DNA of 64,000 nucleotides from Mesorhizobium sp. (GTDB lineage: Bacteria > Pseudomonadota > Alphaproteobacteria > Rhizobiales > Rhizobiaceae): the NCBI GenBank assembly GCA_004017535.1, contig SAJS01000009.1:124001-188000 (forward strand), given 5' to 3'. Made by a program: the position numbers and the translations under genes. The notes under the pieces are model-generated. The model worked only from the letters and a program-made list of their open reading frames with translations, did no database searches and had not been told where the DNA came from. Below, one piece after another: positions 7,940 through 15,918 of this stretch. Numbering within the stretch: the stretch's first letter is position 1; each line of letters begins with the position of its first letter.

Positions 7940-8404
7940 TTATTTCCTGATGTCCCGCCTAATCGTATCGAGGTGGGGGACCTCTCCGCCGCAAAGATCA
8001 ATGATGTGAGACACAGATAACCACGGGTCGCGCAGCGGGCGGCCGGTCTGCTTGTCATCGTATTGGCTGCGGTGCCTCAAATAGTGCTTGGCATCATCGA
8101 CAAAGGCGCGGGCAAACGTGCGGTCGCCGGTACATCCAACGTAGCGAGCCTCATTAATGCGGAGGTGCCGAAGCCGATAGCCACGCTCACGTTGCCTTTC
8201 GCCGCTACTCTCGGGGATGATTTCGAGTTTCGACAATAGCCGGGCGCACTCACCAAAGGCCCGACCTTCGTCCGTGCCGATGAAATGTTCAGCGATCTTT
8301 CGAATGATCGCTTGCGCGTTCTCGATGCCCTGCCGGTTCAGCGGCGGCGGCACAGGATCGCCATAGATGGGGCGGCTACGGTCAAGCATGTGGAATGCCC
8401 CCAT
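7940..8404 (-). CDS. Element protein of unknown function
   Basis: A 154-residue soluble, basic protein. It is rich in Arg/His and has a GTDEGRAFGECARLLSKLE helix in the middle. The C-terminal end (LCGGEVPHLDTIRRDIRK) could form an HTH-like helix pair. No family is recognised. It lies downstream of the primase-helicase on the same strand, separated by a 230-bp region with the inverted repeats listed at 8439-8640, so it may belong to the replication module. Starts at 8404 or 8389 (second Met) are both possible. Confidence 0.65.
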   Translation of the reverse strand: MGAFHMLDRSRPIYGDPVPPPLNRQGIENAQAIIRKIAEHFIGTDEGRAFGECARLLSKLEIIPESSGERQRERGYRLRHLRINEARYVGCTGDRTFARAFVDDAKHYLRHRSQYDDKQTGRPLRDPWLSVSHIIDLCGGEVPHLDTIRRDIRK

Positions 8405-8438
8405 GGGCTTGGTAGGGCGATAGGTGGACAGTTTCTTT

Positions 8439-8640
8439 GCTAAGCCATTGAAAGTAGAGGGCGGTAGGGACGGTAGGGGCTAACCGCAAACCTTTCTTAG
8501 AAAGCTCGGTTTGGTGGTGAGTAGATCGCTGAAGCGAGTTTCCTATAGGTTTTGAAAATAGCCCTACTGACCCTACCGTAGCTACTTTCAATGACTTAGC
8601 AGCCCATTTTTGCATTTCTGGCCCTACCGTGCCCCTACCG
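8439..8640. repeat. Long inverted repeat with iteron-like CGGTAGGG copies
   Basis: A 19-bp arm at 8439-8457 matches the reverse complement of 8582-8600 at 18 of 19 positions. Inside and beside the arms are copies of CGGTAGGG: direct at 8462-8469 and 8471-8478, and reversed as CCCTACCG at 8571-8578, 8622-8629 and 8633-8640. The array lies between the end of the primase-helicase gene and the next gene, a usual place for an element's replication origin or a regulator-binding region. Confidence 0.7.
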
Positions 8641-11271
8641 TTTTTCATGATCTTCGTAGTTCCCATCATCGGTTGCCGGCTCGCTTGAGATTTCGGCATA
8701 GACGACCGCGTAACCGTTGATGGTTGCGAAGCGCAAATCCGGCACCGTCTTGAGCGTTGACCAAAACGCGTCGGGTTCGACAATTTTGGAATGAGAGAAA
8801 CCTTCTGCCAGTGCCCAGGCGCGGAACGCGGCGTAAACCTCCAACCGCCGGGGCCAGCCGCCGAGGGGCTTTTTTGTGATAGGCATCAGGAACCGGGCCG
8901 CCCATTCTTTGACGGGGTCGGCGCGTCCCCATTCAGCAATGCGATCAGCCGACGAGGGTGGCAACGTGAACTTGCCATTGCGGGATAGGCGCAAGGCGCC
9001 GGCAACTGCGAATGATAGAAGGGCCGGCGCTTCCTCGGCTACAATGCGGGCTGCTATTTGAGGGATGCGCTCGCCCGCCGGTATCGTCCGATTGAAGCTG
9101 ATCGGGAGGACGCGTCGTCGTATGCCCCTGTCGAAACCGTTCGTGAAGCGGGGGAGCGCGTTGCATGAGAAGGTATGCAGGGCCTTCGGGGTAAACTCGA
9201 CCGCCGGTGAATAGACATCCCGCCCGACGATGCGTTCACCTAAGACCGCCTTCTTGAATTCCGCTGAGTCGATTGCCTTCCCGTCCACCTCATCAACCAC
9301 GTTGGCAAGACAGCCGATGAGTCGCACCCTGTGCTTTTCATCGGCAAAGTACGTGGGCGCCAAAGAGATAGCGGCGCCTGGCGGTAAGAGGGCTCGGAGG
9401 AGCGCCAATATTTGAGACTTGCCGTTTTCCGCTGTCTCTCCGATCAAGAATAGGGCGAGCGGATTCGTGATCCGGGTAGCTTGGCCGCTGATCGCGGCGC
9501 CGAGCATTTCGCCGATAAGCGAGATCTTTGCTTCTGCATCGTCATCCCCCTTGAATGCCCCGCTGAGAAGCCGGTGCAATAGAGTATCGGCCAACGGCAA
9601 TTCAGGCAGTGAAGGATCGCAGTGTGCGCTCAGCGTCCAACGCGCTCGCTGATCCGGGGCGTGGCGGGGCACCAAAACGACGCCGCTGGCATCGAACCTT
9701 ACAAAGCCGTTTGCTACACATATCCCGACTGGCGCCCGTTCGAAAAAGCCGCCCTCGGAATCCCGAGACTTCAACAGTTCGATTTCAATTTCTGCGACGA
9801 TGTCTTTTCGGAGCTTTGGCCCCATGGCGATGCTACGGCGGCCCGCTGGCTGGCCGTCCAGTTCGGAAATGAGAGGGCCGAGGTCGCGCTTATCATCAAC
9901 GCGGTGCCAGTGCGTCCCGTGAAACACGTACACGGAGCCCTCATCAAAGATGATGTCGGCGAAGTTGCGCCGAAGCACATTCACGATATTGCGCGCGAGG
10001 TGAGTGGCGCTCGCCGATTCAAGTTCTAGACCGGCGACGCTTAGGTTTCGAATCTCGCTCGGAGTGCGCGGCGCAAACGCAGGCATTTCGACCCGCCGGT
10101 CCACCTCCAACCGGCGGCCCAGCGTGCTGTTTTCGTCCGCCGGCGGCTTCGGGTTGAGCACGGCGTCGATGACATCGCGCACCGCGTCCAGGCCGCTTTT
10201 GCGGGCGAGGTCATCGAAGTCGGTAAGGTCGATTTCGGCGTCGTCAAACTCGGGATAGGCGACGAGGCCGCCCACCGCTTCCGCCGCGTCTTTCGCCTTC
10301 GTGACGCCCGGATTGAATCGGCCATCCGGCATCTTCACAAGCCGGTCGTTATCCGCTGCGAACAGAATGCGGGCGTTCGGATACTTCGCCCGTATCGCCT
10401 CGGAAACCGGCCCGAGGTTGCCGGCGTCGAACGCCGTAATTGTGAGGTAGCCGGTTGCTTGGTGGACACGGGCGGCGGTGCTGTAGCCTTCGGCGATAGC
10501 AATAGGGAACTCGGCGCCAGGATCTTCGGGCCGCTTGCCGATCGGATGGTAGTTCCCCTCTTTCGCGGTGCCCTTGAGAAAGCGTTTCGTGCCGTCATCG
10601 CCGATAAGCTGGACGCTGACAAGCTCGGCGCCAGGCGTATACAGCGGGACGACGAGGGAACCGGCGCGGGCGGTGCGCGGGTCTTCCTCGGGGTCCACAA
10701 CGTATTTGACGTTTTGCTTCAGGCGCCGAAGGCCAGGGAAGGGCGGCAGGCCCTTTTTCGCGAGGTAGGGGTGTGAGGCCGGCGCCTTGTCGGTCGACGC
10801 CATGATGAGGCCGGCAGCGGCGGCAGCGGCGGCATTGAGAGCGGCCCGCTCTTCCTCGCGCTGACGTTGCGTGTCCGCCATCCGCTGTTTCAAGGCGGCG
10901 CGTTCCGCTGGCGTCATGCTGGACGGTCGCTTTTCCGTCCACGTATCTTGCACGCCGGTTTGCAGATCGCCGAAGGCGCCCGAAGCCGGGGTGTCCAGAT
11001 GCAGCACATACCAAACGTGTTGGTTCCTGGCCTTTTTCTTGCCCTGGGCATTGGCGCGGTGCACCTTGCCATCGGCTATCGGGTGTGATGCCCCGCGCGA
11101 GTTGGCGGTGTCCATGTGGACACCCGCCGAGCGCATGGCGTCGAGGAATTCGAAGATTTTCTGTTCATCGCTTGATTGCCTGGCGTTTGCATTTTGCAAA
11201 CTCGACACTGACGCGACGTCTTCGGCAACGGGATGTTGCTCGCCCGAGGGCGACTCATTAAAATGGTCCAC
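8635..11271 (-). CDS. TOPRIM primase / P4-type (D5-like) helicase fusion
   Basis: An 878-residue replication protein. Residues about 165-310 form a TOPRIM-type primase region with the Glu of IAIAEGYSTAA (near 261) and the DxD of FAADND (near 307-309). Residues about 430-800 hold a superfamily 3 helicase of the phage P4/D5 type, with Walker A GETAENGKS near 610 and an acidic Walker B (VVDEVDG) near 660. Such fusions start and unwind replication in phage satellites and integrative elements. The gene sits downstream of the AlpA-like gene, and its 3' end touches an iteron-like inverted repeat that could be its origin. Confidence 0.92.
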   Translation of the reverse strand: MDHFNESPSGEQHPVAEDVASVSSLQNANARQSSDEQKIFEFLDAMRSAGVHMDTANSRGASHPIADGKVHRANAQGKKKARNQHVWYVLHLDTPASGAFGDLQTGVQDTWTEKRPSSMTPAERAALKQRMADTQRQREEERAALNAAAAAAAGLIMASTDKAPASHPYLAKKGLPPFPGLRRLKQNVKYVVDPEEDPRTARAGSLVVPLYTPGAELVSVQLIGDDGTKRFLKGTAKEGNYHPIGKRPEDPGAEFPIAIAEGYSTAARVHQATGYLTITAFDAGNLGPVSEAIRAKYPNARILFAADNDRLVKMPDGRFNPGVTKAKDAAEAVGGLVAYPEFDDAEIDLTDFDDLARKSGLDAVRDVIDAVLNPKPPADENSTLGRRLEVDRRVEMPAFAPRTPSEIRNLSVAGLELESASATHLARNIVNVLRRNFADIIFDEGSVYVFHGTHWHRVDDKRDLGPLISELDGQPAGRRSIAMGPKLRKDIVAEIEIELLKSRDSEGGFFERAPVGICVANGFVRFDASGVVLVPRHAPDQRARWTLSAHCDPSLPELPLADTLLHRLLSGAFKGDDDAEAKISLIGEMLGAAISGQATRITNPLALFLIGETAENGKSQILALLRALLPPGAAISLAPTYFADEKHRVRLIGCLANVVDEVDGKAIDSAEFKKAVLGERIVGRDVYSPAVEFTPKALHTFSCNALPRFTNGFDRGIRRRVLPISFNRTIPAGERIPQIAARIVAEEAPALLSFAVAGALRLSRNGKFTLPPSSADRIAEWGRADPVKEWAARFLMPITKKPLGGWPRRLEVYAAFRAWALAEGFSHSKIVEPDAFWSTLKTVPDLRFATINGYAVVYAEISSEPATDDGNYEDHEKR

Positions 11272-11300
11272 AGGTCTAATCCGCCTGAATTTGAGAATGC

Positions 11301-11329
11301 AAAGCCTGCCGGCGCAAACGGCAGGCTTT
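11301..11329. terminator. Hairpin terminator between AlpA-like and primase genes
   Basis: An 11-bp perfect stem (AAAGCCTGCCG / CGGCAGGCTTT) with a 7-base loop, followed on the + strand by a T run. On the - strand the T run is short, so it would be a weak terminator or attenuator for the leftward integrase-AlpA transcript. Confidence 0.6.
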
Positions 11330-11335
11330 TTGCGT

Positions 11336-11533
11336 TTAGGCGGCGACGTTGCCGGACATCGGCAGAGAGTTGATGTAGGCCATCAATTCATCGTGGCTGA
11401 TGATGGATCGCCTTCCCGACTTGCGGACGATGAGCCGGCCGCTCTTGATTTCGTTGTAGATGTGACCATTCGAAAAGCCGAAGCCGATCAGATCGCTGAT
11501 GGTGTAGAAGGGCTTCGGGGCCGGCGTTTGCAT
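11336..11533 (-). CDS. AlpA/excisionase-like HTH protein
   Basis: A 65-residue protein with the MerR-type winged HTH of AlpA and excisionase proteins: YTISDLIGFGFSNGHIYNEI, then GRLIVRKSGRRSIISHDEL, then a short last helix. Such proteins control excision or integrase expression in prophages and islands. It lies 91 bp downstream of the integrase on the same strand and ahead of the primase gene, the usual order integrase, regulator, replication. The ATG at 11533 is preceded by a purine-rich stretch. Confidence 0.85.
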   Translation of the reverse strand: MQTPAPKPFYTISDLIGFGFSNGHIYNEIKSGRLIVRKSGRRSIISHDELMAYINSLPMSGNVAA

Positions 11534-11624
11534 CGTATTGTCTCCACCGTGGATGTTGATGGAGACATCATAGGATTGTCGCTATCGGTCTTGTTCCCAC
11601 AATACCGCAAACCGCCGACAAAGT

Positions 11625-12953
11625 TCAGGCCGCAGCCACCGGGGTAAGGTGCGTTACCTTCGCGCCTCGAAGCGGGATCACCGCGCGGATTGCCAATTCG
11701 TCTAGGGCGCTGACGATGTATGCGGAATAGTGCTTTTCGATCATTGCCGTGCTTGTGTCGTGCAGCGCTGCCACCAAACGGACCGGCAACCCGGAACGCA
11801 GCCCGCGAACGATGCTGGAATGGCGAAAGGCGTAGGGCGGCACATCAGCACTCAGGCCGGCTCGTGCAACTATCTCTTTCCAGGGGCGAGCGAGTTCGCT
11901 CGGGGTTTTCCAGGGGCCACGGCCGACCTTCGTCCACTTGGTCGGGGCAAGCTGCTTCCAACGCGGCCGGACCAACAGGGTCTCGGTTCCTCGGCGGCCG
12001 GCTACAGCGGGTCGCAATGACTCGAAGACCTCTTCGCCCACCGGCATAGCTACCAGAGACGTATTCTTGGTGCCTCTGCCTTTGAATGAAACCGGGACCA
12101 TCAAGCGGGACTGTGCAGCCTGTACATCGGCAACGGTCATACGCACGACCTGTGAGAAGCGCGCGCCGGTCGCCGCCAAAACCAAGATCAGCCGGGACAG
12201 ATCCCCGGCCCAATCATCCTCAAGGTCGAATGCATCGGCGGCTTCAACAAGTCGGCGGATATCGGCGTCGGGGAGAATGATCTTATCTCGGGCAACGGGT
12301 GAGACGGCATCTGTGGCGGCCAAGCCATTTTTGACAACGACACCGATATGAGACGCGTTCAAAGCCTGAAGCCGTCTAGCGTGCTTGCCGATGCCAGCAT
12401 TCAGAGCCGCCTTGAAGTCATTGTTGATGCGAACGACCGTAGAGCGTGCGAAATTAGCTGGCAGGCGTCCGCGCCAGTCCTGCAAATCAGCCTCGGTCAA
12501 ACAATGCAGTTCTTTGTCGGCAATGACCGGATCGGACAAGATGTGCTTCCGAATGCGATTGCCCGCATCGAGGCGGGCGCCCCGAGCGCGCTCTACTTTC
12601 TCGCGCTCGACTATGTAAGCTTCGGTGATGCTGCGCACGGTTAGCGGCTCGCCGGCAGCTTTTGATATTGCCTCTATGCGCTTCGCCTCGACCAGTTTTC
12701 GGGCGGCGATCACCGCTTGCGGGAAAGAGAGGCACGTTACGCCATCGCCATCCATCGCGTCGTCGGCAGTGCCCACGGTCTCTTGGCGATATTTGCCATC
12801 GGCATACCAGCGCACTACCCAACGCCCGCCTCGGGGTGCCACGCGGTAGCCTAGATGCACAGTCGGGTCGATTGATCGCCAATGGGTGCCGGGCGCCAAT
12901 TTGGCCCGAGCCGCCTTTGTTGTGACTTGTGACTCTTCAAGCGTCCTCGGCAT
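11625..12953 (-). CDS. Tyrosine recombinase (integrase)
   Basis: A 442-residue integrase. An N-terminal arm-binding and core-binding region precedes a catalytic domain that starts near residue 225. Catalytic residues visible: Arg near 264 (TGARFSQ), Arg in PYAFRHSSI (box II; the usual His is Tyr here), His in LHDTST, and the nucleophile Tyr near 409 in EKHYSAY. I chose the ATG at 12953, which has a TTGGGGAC ribosome site, over a GTG at 12992, because the extra 13 codons are made of an 11-bp tandem DNA repeat that looks like a protein-binding site. The gene lies next to the att fragment, as expected for a tRNA-targeting integrase. Confidence 0.93.
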   Translation of the reverse strand: MPRTLEESQVTTKAARAKLAPGTHWRSIDPTVHLGYRVAPRGGRWVVRWYADGKYRQETVGTADDAMDGDGVTCLSFPQAVIAARKLVEAKRIEAISKAAGEPLTVRSITEAYIVEREKVERARGARLDAGNRIRKHILSDPVIADKELHCLTEADLQDWRGRLPANFARSTVVRINNDFKAALNAGIGKHARRLQALNASHIGVVVKNGLAATDAVSPVARDKIILPDADIRRLVEAADAFDLEDDWAGDLSRLILVLAATGARFSQVVRMTVADVQAAQSRLMVPVSFKGRGTKNTSLVAMPVGEEVFESLRPAVAGRRGTETLLVRPRWKQLAPTKWTKVGRGPWKTPSELARPWKEIVARAGLSADVPPYAFRHSSIVRGLRSGLPVRLVAALHDTSTAMIEKHYSAYIVSALDELAIRAVIPLRGAKVTHLTPVAAA

Positions 12954-12966
12954 GCTGTCCCCAAAC

Positions 12967-12988
12967 TCGTCTAATATTCGTCTAATAT
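12967..12988. repeat. Tandem 11-bp repeat next to the integrase start
   Basis: TCGTCTAATAT occurs twice with no spacer, at 12967-12977 and 12978-12988, a perfect repeat. It lies upstream of the integrase start, a position typical for integrase arm-type sites or an autoregulatory operator. Confidence 0.7.
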
Positions 12989-13004
12989 CCACCCCTGTAG
13001 ACGT

Positions 13005-13061
13005 ATGGAGGTCTATGGAGGGGCGATGACTAACTCATTGAATTATATGGAAGTCTATGGA
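13005..13061. repeat. Direct repeat pair, possible integrase arm sites
   Basis: ATGGAGGTCTATGGA at 13005-13019 and ATGGAAGTCTATGGA at 13047-13061 match at 14 of 15 positions, 42 bp apart. Together with the tandem repeat at 12967 they flank the att core from the element side. Confidence 0.65.
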
Positions 13062-13095
13062 AATTCGCAATGCCTCTGGCGCCAAAAATGCGGCA

Positions 13096-13139
13096 CTCTC
13101 ACGGCGGGAACAGGGGTTCGATTCCCCTTGGGCGTACCA
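13096..13139 (+). other. Attachment site: 3' part of tRNA-Glu(CTC)
   Basis: From 13096 the sequence reads as the anticodon loop CTCTCAC, the 3' anticodon strand GGCGG, the variable bases, a perfect T arm (AGGGG-TTCGATT-CCCCT), an acceptor strand and CCA at 13137-13139. It matches my recollection of bacterial tRNA-Glu. The 5' anticodon strand at 13091-13095 cannot pair and no D arm or 5' acceptor precedes it, so tRNA identity starts at the anticodon loop. This is a displaced 3' end left by integration, not a functional tRNA. Confidence 0.8.
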
Positions 13140-13181
13140 AGCTTCCGAAAACCCGATTTTCGAAAAGATCCAGCAGGCGGA

Positions 13182-13436
13182 TCACTCCGCAGCAAGGGCG
13201 ACGGCGGCAACGAAACCGGCTCCGGTTCTTTCGCGCGATGCTTGCGCCAACAATCTCGACAAGTGCTGGAGGTGCATCGATTGCGCATCTTCAAGCAGTT
13301 GCAGAAAGGTGGTCGCCTTGCCTCGCGGCAACCGGTGGCGCTTCAGCGCGGCAATTCGCGCGCGCTGGCACTTGATGTGCCGCTCCGCCTGCAGGGCGTG
13401 GCGTTCCGCCATTTGGATGTCGTCAGCCAGGGCCAT
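13182..13436 (-). CDS. Small helical protein under an EcfG-type promoter
   Basis: An 84-residue (from 13436) helical protein with a pattern seen in small rhizobial stress proteins: AERH, then a second H-I-x-x-Q-R helix, then a Leu-rich C-terminal helix. Function is unknown. Frames allow starts at 13457, 13436 and 13412. An exact EcfG promoter at 13445-13469 would start transcription near 13438, so 13457 is excluded; 13436 would be nearly leaderless and 13412 has no clear ribosome site. It is the first chromosomal gene right of the integrated element. Confidence 0.75.
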   Translation of the reverse strand: MALADDIQMAERHALQAERHIKCQRARIAALKRHRLPRGKATTFLQLLEDAQSMHLQHLSRLLAQASRERTGAGFVAAVALAAE

Positions 13437-13444
13437 CGGCCCTA

Positions 13445-13469
13445 AACGGTCAGGCAAGCAGAGGGTTCC
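13445..13469 (-). promoter_or_regulatory. EcfG (general stress) promoter
   Basis: On the - strand: GGAAC (13469-13465), 16 bp, CGTT (13448-13445). All nine consensus bases and the spacing match. It faces the small helical gene. Confidence 0.75.
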
Positions 13470-13711
13470 GCGAGGGAAGACGCTATTCTAAGACGCAGAG
13501 CCATGCCTCGATGCGGCACCGGCTCCCAGTTGCCGCCGCTTCTGGTGCAACGTCCCGGATTGGATTAGCATCTCCTCATCAGCGCTGCGGCCGCGATCGA
13601 CAAGACGCGGGGCGTGGGGGCAGGAAGAACAAGCGGCGGTCCCGGTGCCGAGCGTCGGGCTGGGCATCCGAGAAAACGTCAGCCGGCGCAAATGCAGGCG
13701 GGGAGGAACCA

Positions 13712-14293
13712 ATGCGGAAGCTGCAGTCGCAAGGCGTTCATCACATTACGCTGGTCGGCGCCGGACGCCAGACCTCGATCGACTTCTGGGAAGGGGTGCT
13801 CGGCATGCCCTTCATCTTCGAGCAGCCCAATCTCGACAAGGCGAGCGAGAGCCACCTTTATTTCGACCCGGGCGACGGGCGCCTGATCACGGTCTTCACC
13901 GACGAGAGCCGGACCCCGGTCAAGCGGCGGACGCCGACGGATATCGGCTGCGTCCACCACATTGCCTTCTCGGTGTCGCGGGTCACCTTCCTGCAGGCGG
14001 TCGGCCGGCTCGACGAGCGCGGCATCAAGCACAGCGGCGCCAAGGACCGCGGCTTCATGGACTCCATCTACTTCGAGGATCCGCTGGGGCTGTTGATCGA
14101 GCTTGCGTCCTACCGATTCGAGCCGCCGGCCGGCTTCACCCATGCCGAGGTGCTGATGGAGGCGCACAAGATCCGCGTGGCGCGCGGCGACTACAATATC
14201 GCCGAAATCCATCTGGCCGACGCCATCCAGGCGCTGGTCGAGCGGTCGCGTGAAACACTGTCCGAAAGCAGGGCGCCGAAGAATCCATACTAA
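13712..14293 (+). CDS. VOC-family (glyoxalase-fold) protein
   Basis: A 193-residue protein with vicinal-oxygen-chelate signatures. The first module begins QGVHHITLVGAG and the metal-ligand pattern continues with VHHIAFSV near residue 90 and a Glu in LGLLIELAS near 132. This family covers glyoxalases, ring-cleaving dioxygenases and antibiotic-resistance lyases; the substrate cannot be read from sequence. I chose the ATG at 13712 because GGGAGGAA lies just upstream; the frame extends to 13511 without support. A glutathione S-transferase gene follows after 22 bp, which would fit glutathione-linked chemistry. Confidence 0.88.
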   Translation: MRKLQSQGVHHITLVGAGRQTSIDFWEGVLGMPFIFEQPNLDKASESHLYFDPGDGRLITVFTDESRTPVKRRTPTDIGCVHHIAFSVSRVTFLQAVGRLDERGIKHSGAKDRGFMDSIYFEDPLGLLIELASYRFEPPAGFTHAEVLMEAHKIRVARGDYNIAEIHLADAIQALVERSRETLSESRAPKNPY

Positions 14294-14315
14294 CCAGGTC
14301 AGAGGGAGGACCAAG

Positions 14316-15167
14316 ATGGCGAAGACCGCAACGAAGAGCGCAAAGAAACCGGCGGCCAAGGCCGCGCCGAAAGCAGCGGCAAAGACTGCCGCGAAGATGA
14401 CGGCAAAGGCCGCACCCAAAGTGACGGCCAAAGCCGTGCCCAAGCTGGCGGCAAAAGCAAAGCCGGCTAAGAAGCCGGCCGTGAAACTCAGCATGCTGAG
14501 GCCGAGCGTCAACAACATGACGGTTAGGGTGTTCGCGCGCGCGGCCGGGCTCGATCCCGCGGAAACCGACGCCTGGGGCCATACGCGCTCGCCGGAGTTC
14601 CTGGCGCGCAATCCGGCGCACCTGACGCCGATGATCGAGGACAAGGGCCTGCCGCGCGGCGTGCTGTGGGAAAGCTGCGCCATCATGCAGTATCTCGCCA
14701 ACAAGCACGGGCTGGAGAAGTTCTATCCCAAGGCGCCGGCCAAGCGGGCGATGATCGACAGCGCCATGTTCTATCTGGTCGGCACGCTCTATCCCTATGT
14801 CGCGCGGGCGACCTATCCGGCGCTCGGCTTTCCGCAATATGCCGGCGAGGTCGGCCACAGCGACGCCCATCCCGACAAGAAATCGGAAGCGCAGAAGGCG
14901 GCGATGGCCGCGATCGCCGAGCCGCTCGAGGTGTTCCACTCTTTCTTCCGTAACGGCAAACCGTTCATCGGCGGCAACAGCCCGTCGATCGCCGACATAA
15001 GGCTGGGGGCAACGCTCGAATTCCTGGCAGTCGTCGACTATGCGCTGCCCAAATGGGCGAAGGAGTACATGGCGGCGCTGGAGAAGAAGCTGGGCAAGGC
15101 TTATGCGGAGCCCGCCGGCGACGTGCGCGGCTACATCGCGCATGTGAAATCGCAGGCCAAGGCGTAG
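14316..15167 (+). CDS. Glutathione S-transferase with histone-H1-like N-terminal tail
   Basis: A 283-residue protein. The first 53 residues are almost only Ala, Lys, Pro and Thr (AKK, KAAPK, PAKKPA repeats), like the tail of bacterial histone-H1-like proteins. From about residue 58 a GST-type thioredoxin fold follows (VNNMTVRVFARAAGLD, then NPAHLTPMIED and ESCAIMQYLA), then an all-helical C-terminal domain with SIADI, the usual N-capping box. The ATG at 14316 has a GAGGGAGGA ribosome site. A K/A-rich tail would bind nucleic acid or membranes. It probably forms an operon with the VOC gene. Confidence 0.88.
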   Translation: MAKTATKSAKKPAAKAAPKAAAKTAAKMTAKAAPKVTAKAVPKLAAKAKPAKKPAVKLSMLRPSVNNMTVRVFARAAGLDPAETDAWGHTRSPEFLARNPAHLTPMIEDKGLPRGVLWESCAIMQYLANKHGLEKFYPKAPAKRAMIDSAMFYLVGTLYPYVARATYPALGFPQYAGEVGHSDAHPDKKSEAQKAAMAAIAEPLEVFHSFFRNGKPFIGGNSPSIADIRLGATLEFLAVVDYALPKWAKEYMAALEKKLGKAYAEPAGDVRGYIAHVKSQAKA

Positions 15168-15534
15168 CGGTCGCCCGGCGTTAAGGCATGTCTCCCGAAA
15201 GTGGGAACCGGTTTCGGGATAAAGACATGCGTAAAATCGGAAGACCAAAACGCATGGAGTGAACCCGAAGGATCGCGACGCGCTTTAAGGTTTCGTTTAC
15301 CTAAGACCTGTCTACTGGGCTTAGACCTCGCCCGCGACCACGGATGTACTGGCGCCATGACGAGGCAAGGGAAAGGTCGGCTCCGTGCCGGCCTTTTGCT
15401 TTTTCGCGGCCATCGCGTCGCAATCACGACAGTATGATTGCGGCGCCGGGGAGCGCGCTGAAATCCTATTGTCATCCTCGTCATGGATCGTACCATGCCC
15501 GCAGGCGGCTGTGCGGCGGCGACGAGGATCCGCA
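15168..15534. other. 367-bp intergenic region with a rhizobial palindrome
   Basis: Apart from the palindrome at 15186-15230 and a following stretch typical of the same repeat family (around 15270-15292), I see no gene or RNA signal here. Confidence 0.5.
15186..15230. repeat. Short intergenic palindrome of rhizobial type
   Basis: Nested inverted repeats: GCATGTCT (15186-15193) pairs with AGACATGC (15223-15230), and CCCGAAA (15194-15200) with TTTCGGG (15212-15218). I recall this unit as a frequent intergenic repeat in Mesorhizobium and relatives. Confidence 0.7.
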
Positions 15535-15900
15535 ATGAAGATGGCAAGCTTCTTGACGATGGCGGGCGCGCTGCTGGCCGCGCCCTTTCCCTCCTTGGCG
15601 GCGTCGCTCAACAGCATGAACGAAGTCGGCGCGGCCATGCAGGCCTGCTGGACGCCGCCGGCCAATTCCGAGAATTCCTCGGTCACGCTCAGCTTCAGCT
15701 TCAAGCGCGACGGCACGCTGATCGGGCCGCCTCGAACAACCGCCATTCATGTCGTCGGCGACGACAAGGCGCGCAAAGCCTATGTCGACGCGGCGATAAA
15801 GGCGCTGAATGATTGCCTGCCGCTCAGCTTTTCGCCGGCGCTGGCGCAAGGCATCGCCGGCAACGTCTTCACGCTGCAGTTCAGTTCGCCTAAGAAATAA
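15535..15900 (+). CDS. Small secreted protein, unknown function
   Basis: A 121-residue protein with a clear Sec signal peptide: positively charged start, hydrophobic core SFLTMAGALLAAPF, and cleavage probably after SLAA near residue 23. The mature part (about 95 residues) has two cysteines (near 37 and 94) and strands like SVTLSFSFKRDG, which recall the C-terminal domain of TonB-like proteins. The ATG at 15535 is chosen because upstream codons would hide the signal peptide. It is probably periplasmic. Confidence 0.75.
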   Translation: MKMASFLTMAGALLAAPFPSLAASLNSMNEVGAAMQACWTPPANSENSSVTLSFSFKRDGTLIGPPRTTAIHVVGDDKARKAYVDAAIKALNDCLPLSFSPALAQGIAGNVFTLQFSSPKK

Positions 15901-15918
15901 GCGGCTGCCTCGCCATTT

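Larger units (their letters stand above)
1..13139. mobile_element. Right part of an integrated genetic element, inserted at a tRNA gene
   Basis: The block is bounded on the right by a tRNA 3' fragment at 13096-13139 and has a tyrosine integrase next to that end, an AlpA-like HTH gene, a primase-helicase and many small genes of no recognised chromosomal function. Several cargo genes (about 1.7-3.0 kb) are visibly richer in A+T than the chromosome to the right. No capsid, tail, terminase or conjugation gene is visible, so it resembles an integrative island or phage satellite rather than a full prophage or ICE; the part left of the window could change that view. Because only the 3' part of the tRNA is at this end, the intact tRNA and the other junction should lie left of position 1. 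Confidence 0.8.

Noticed and set aside
7412-8020. Rightward frames of 71 and 127 codons
   Set aside because: No ribosome site, no family features; the second overlaps a better gene on the other strand.
13091-13139. Functional tRNA gene
   Set aside because: There is no 5' half; the 5' anticodon strand does not pair and no D arm precedes it.
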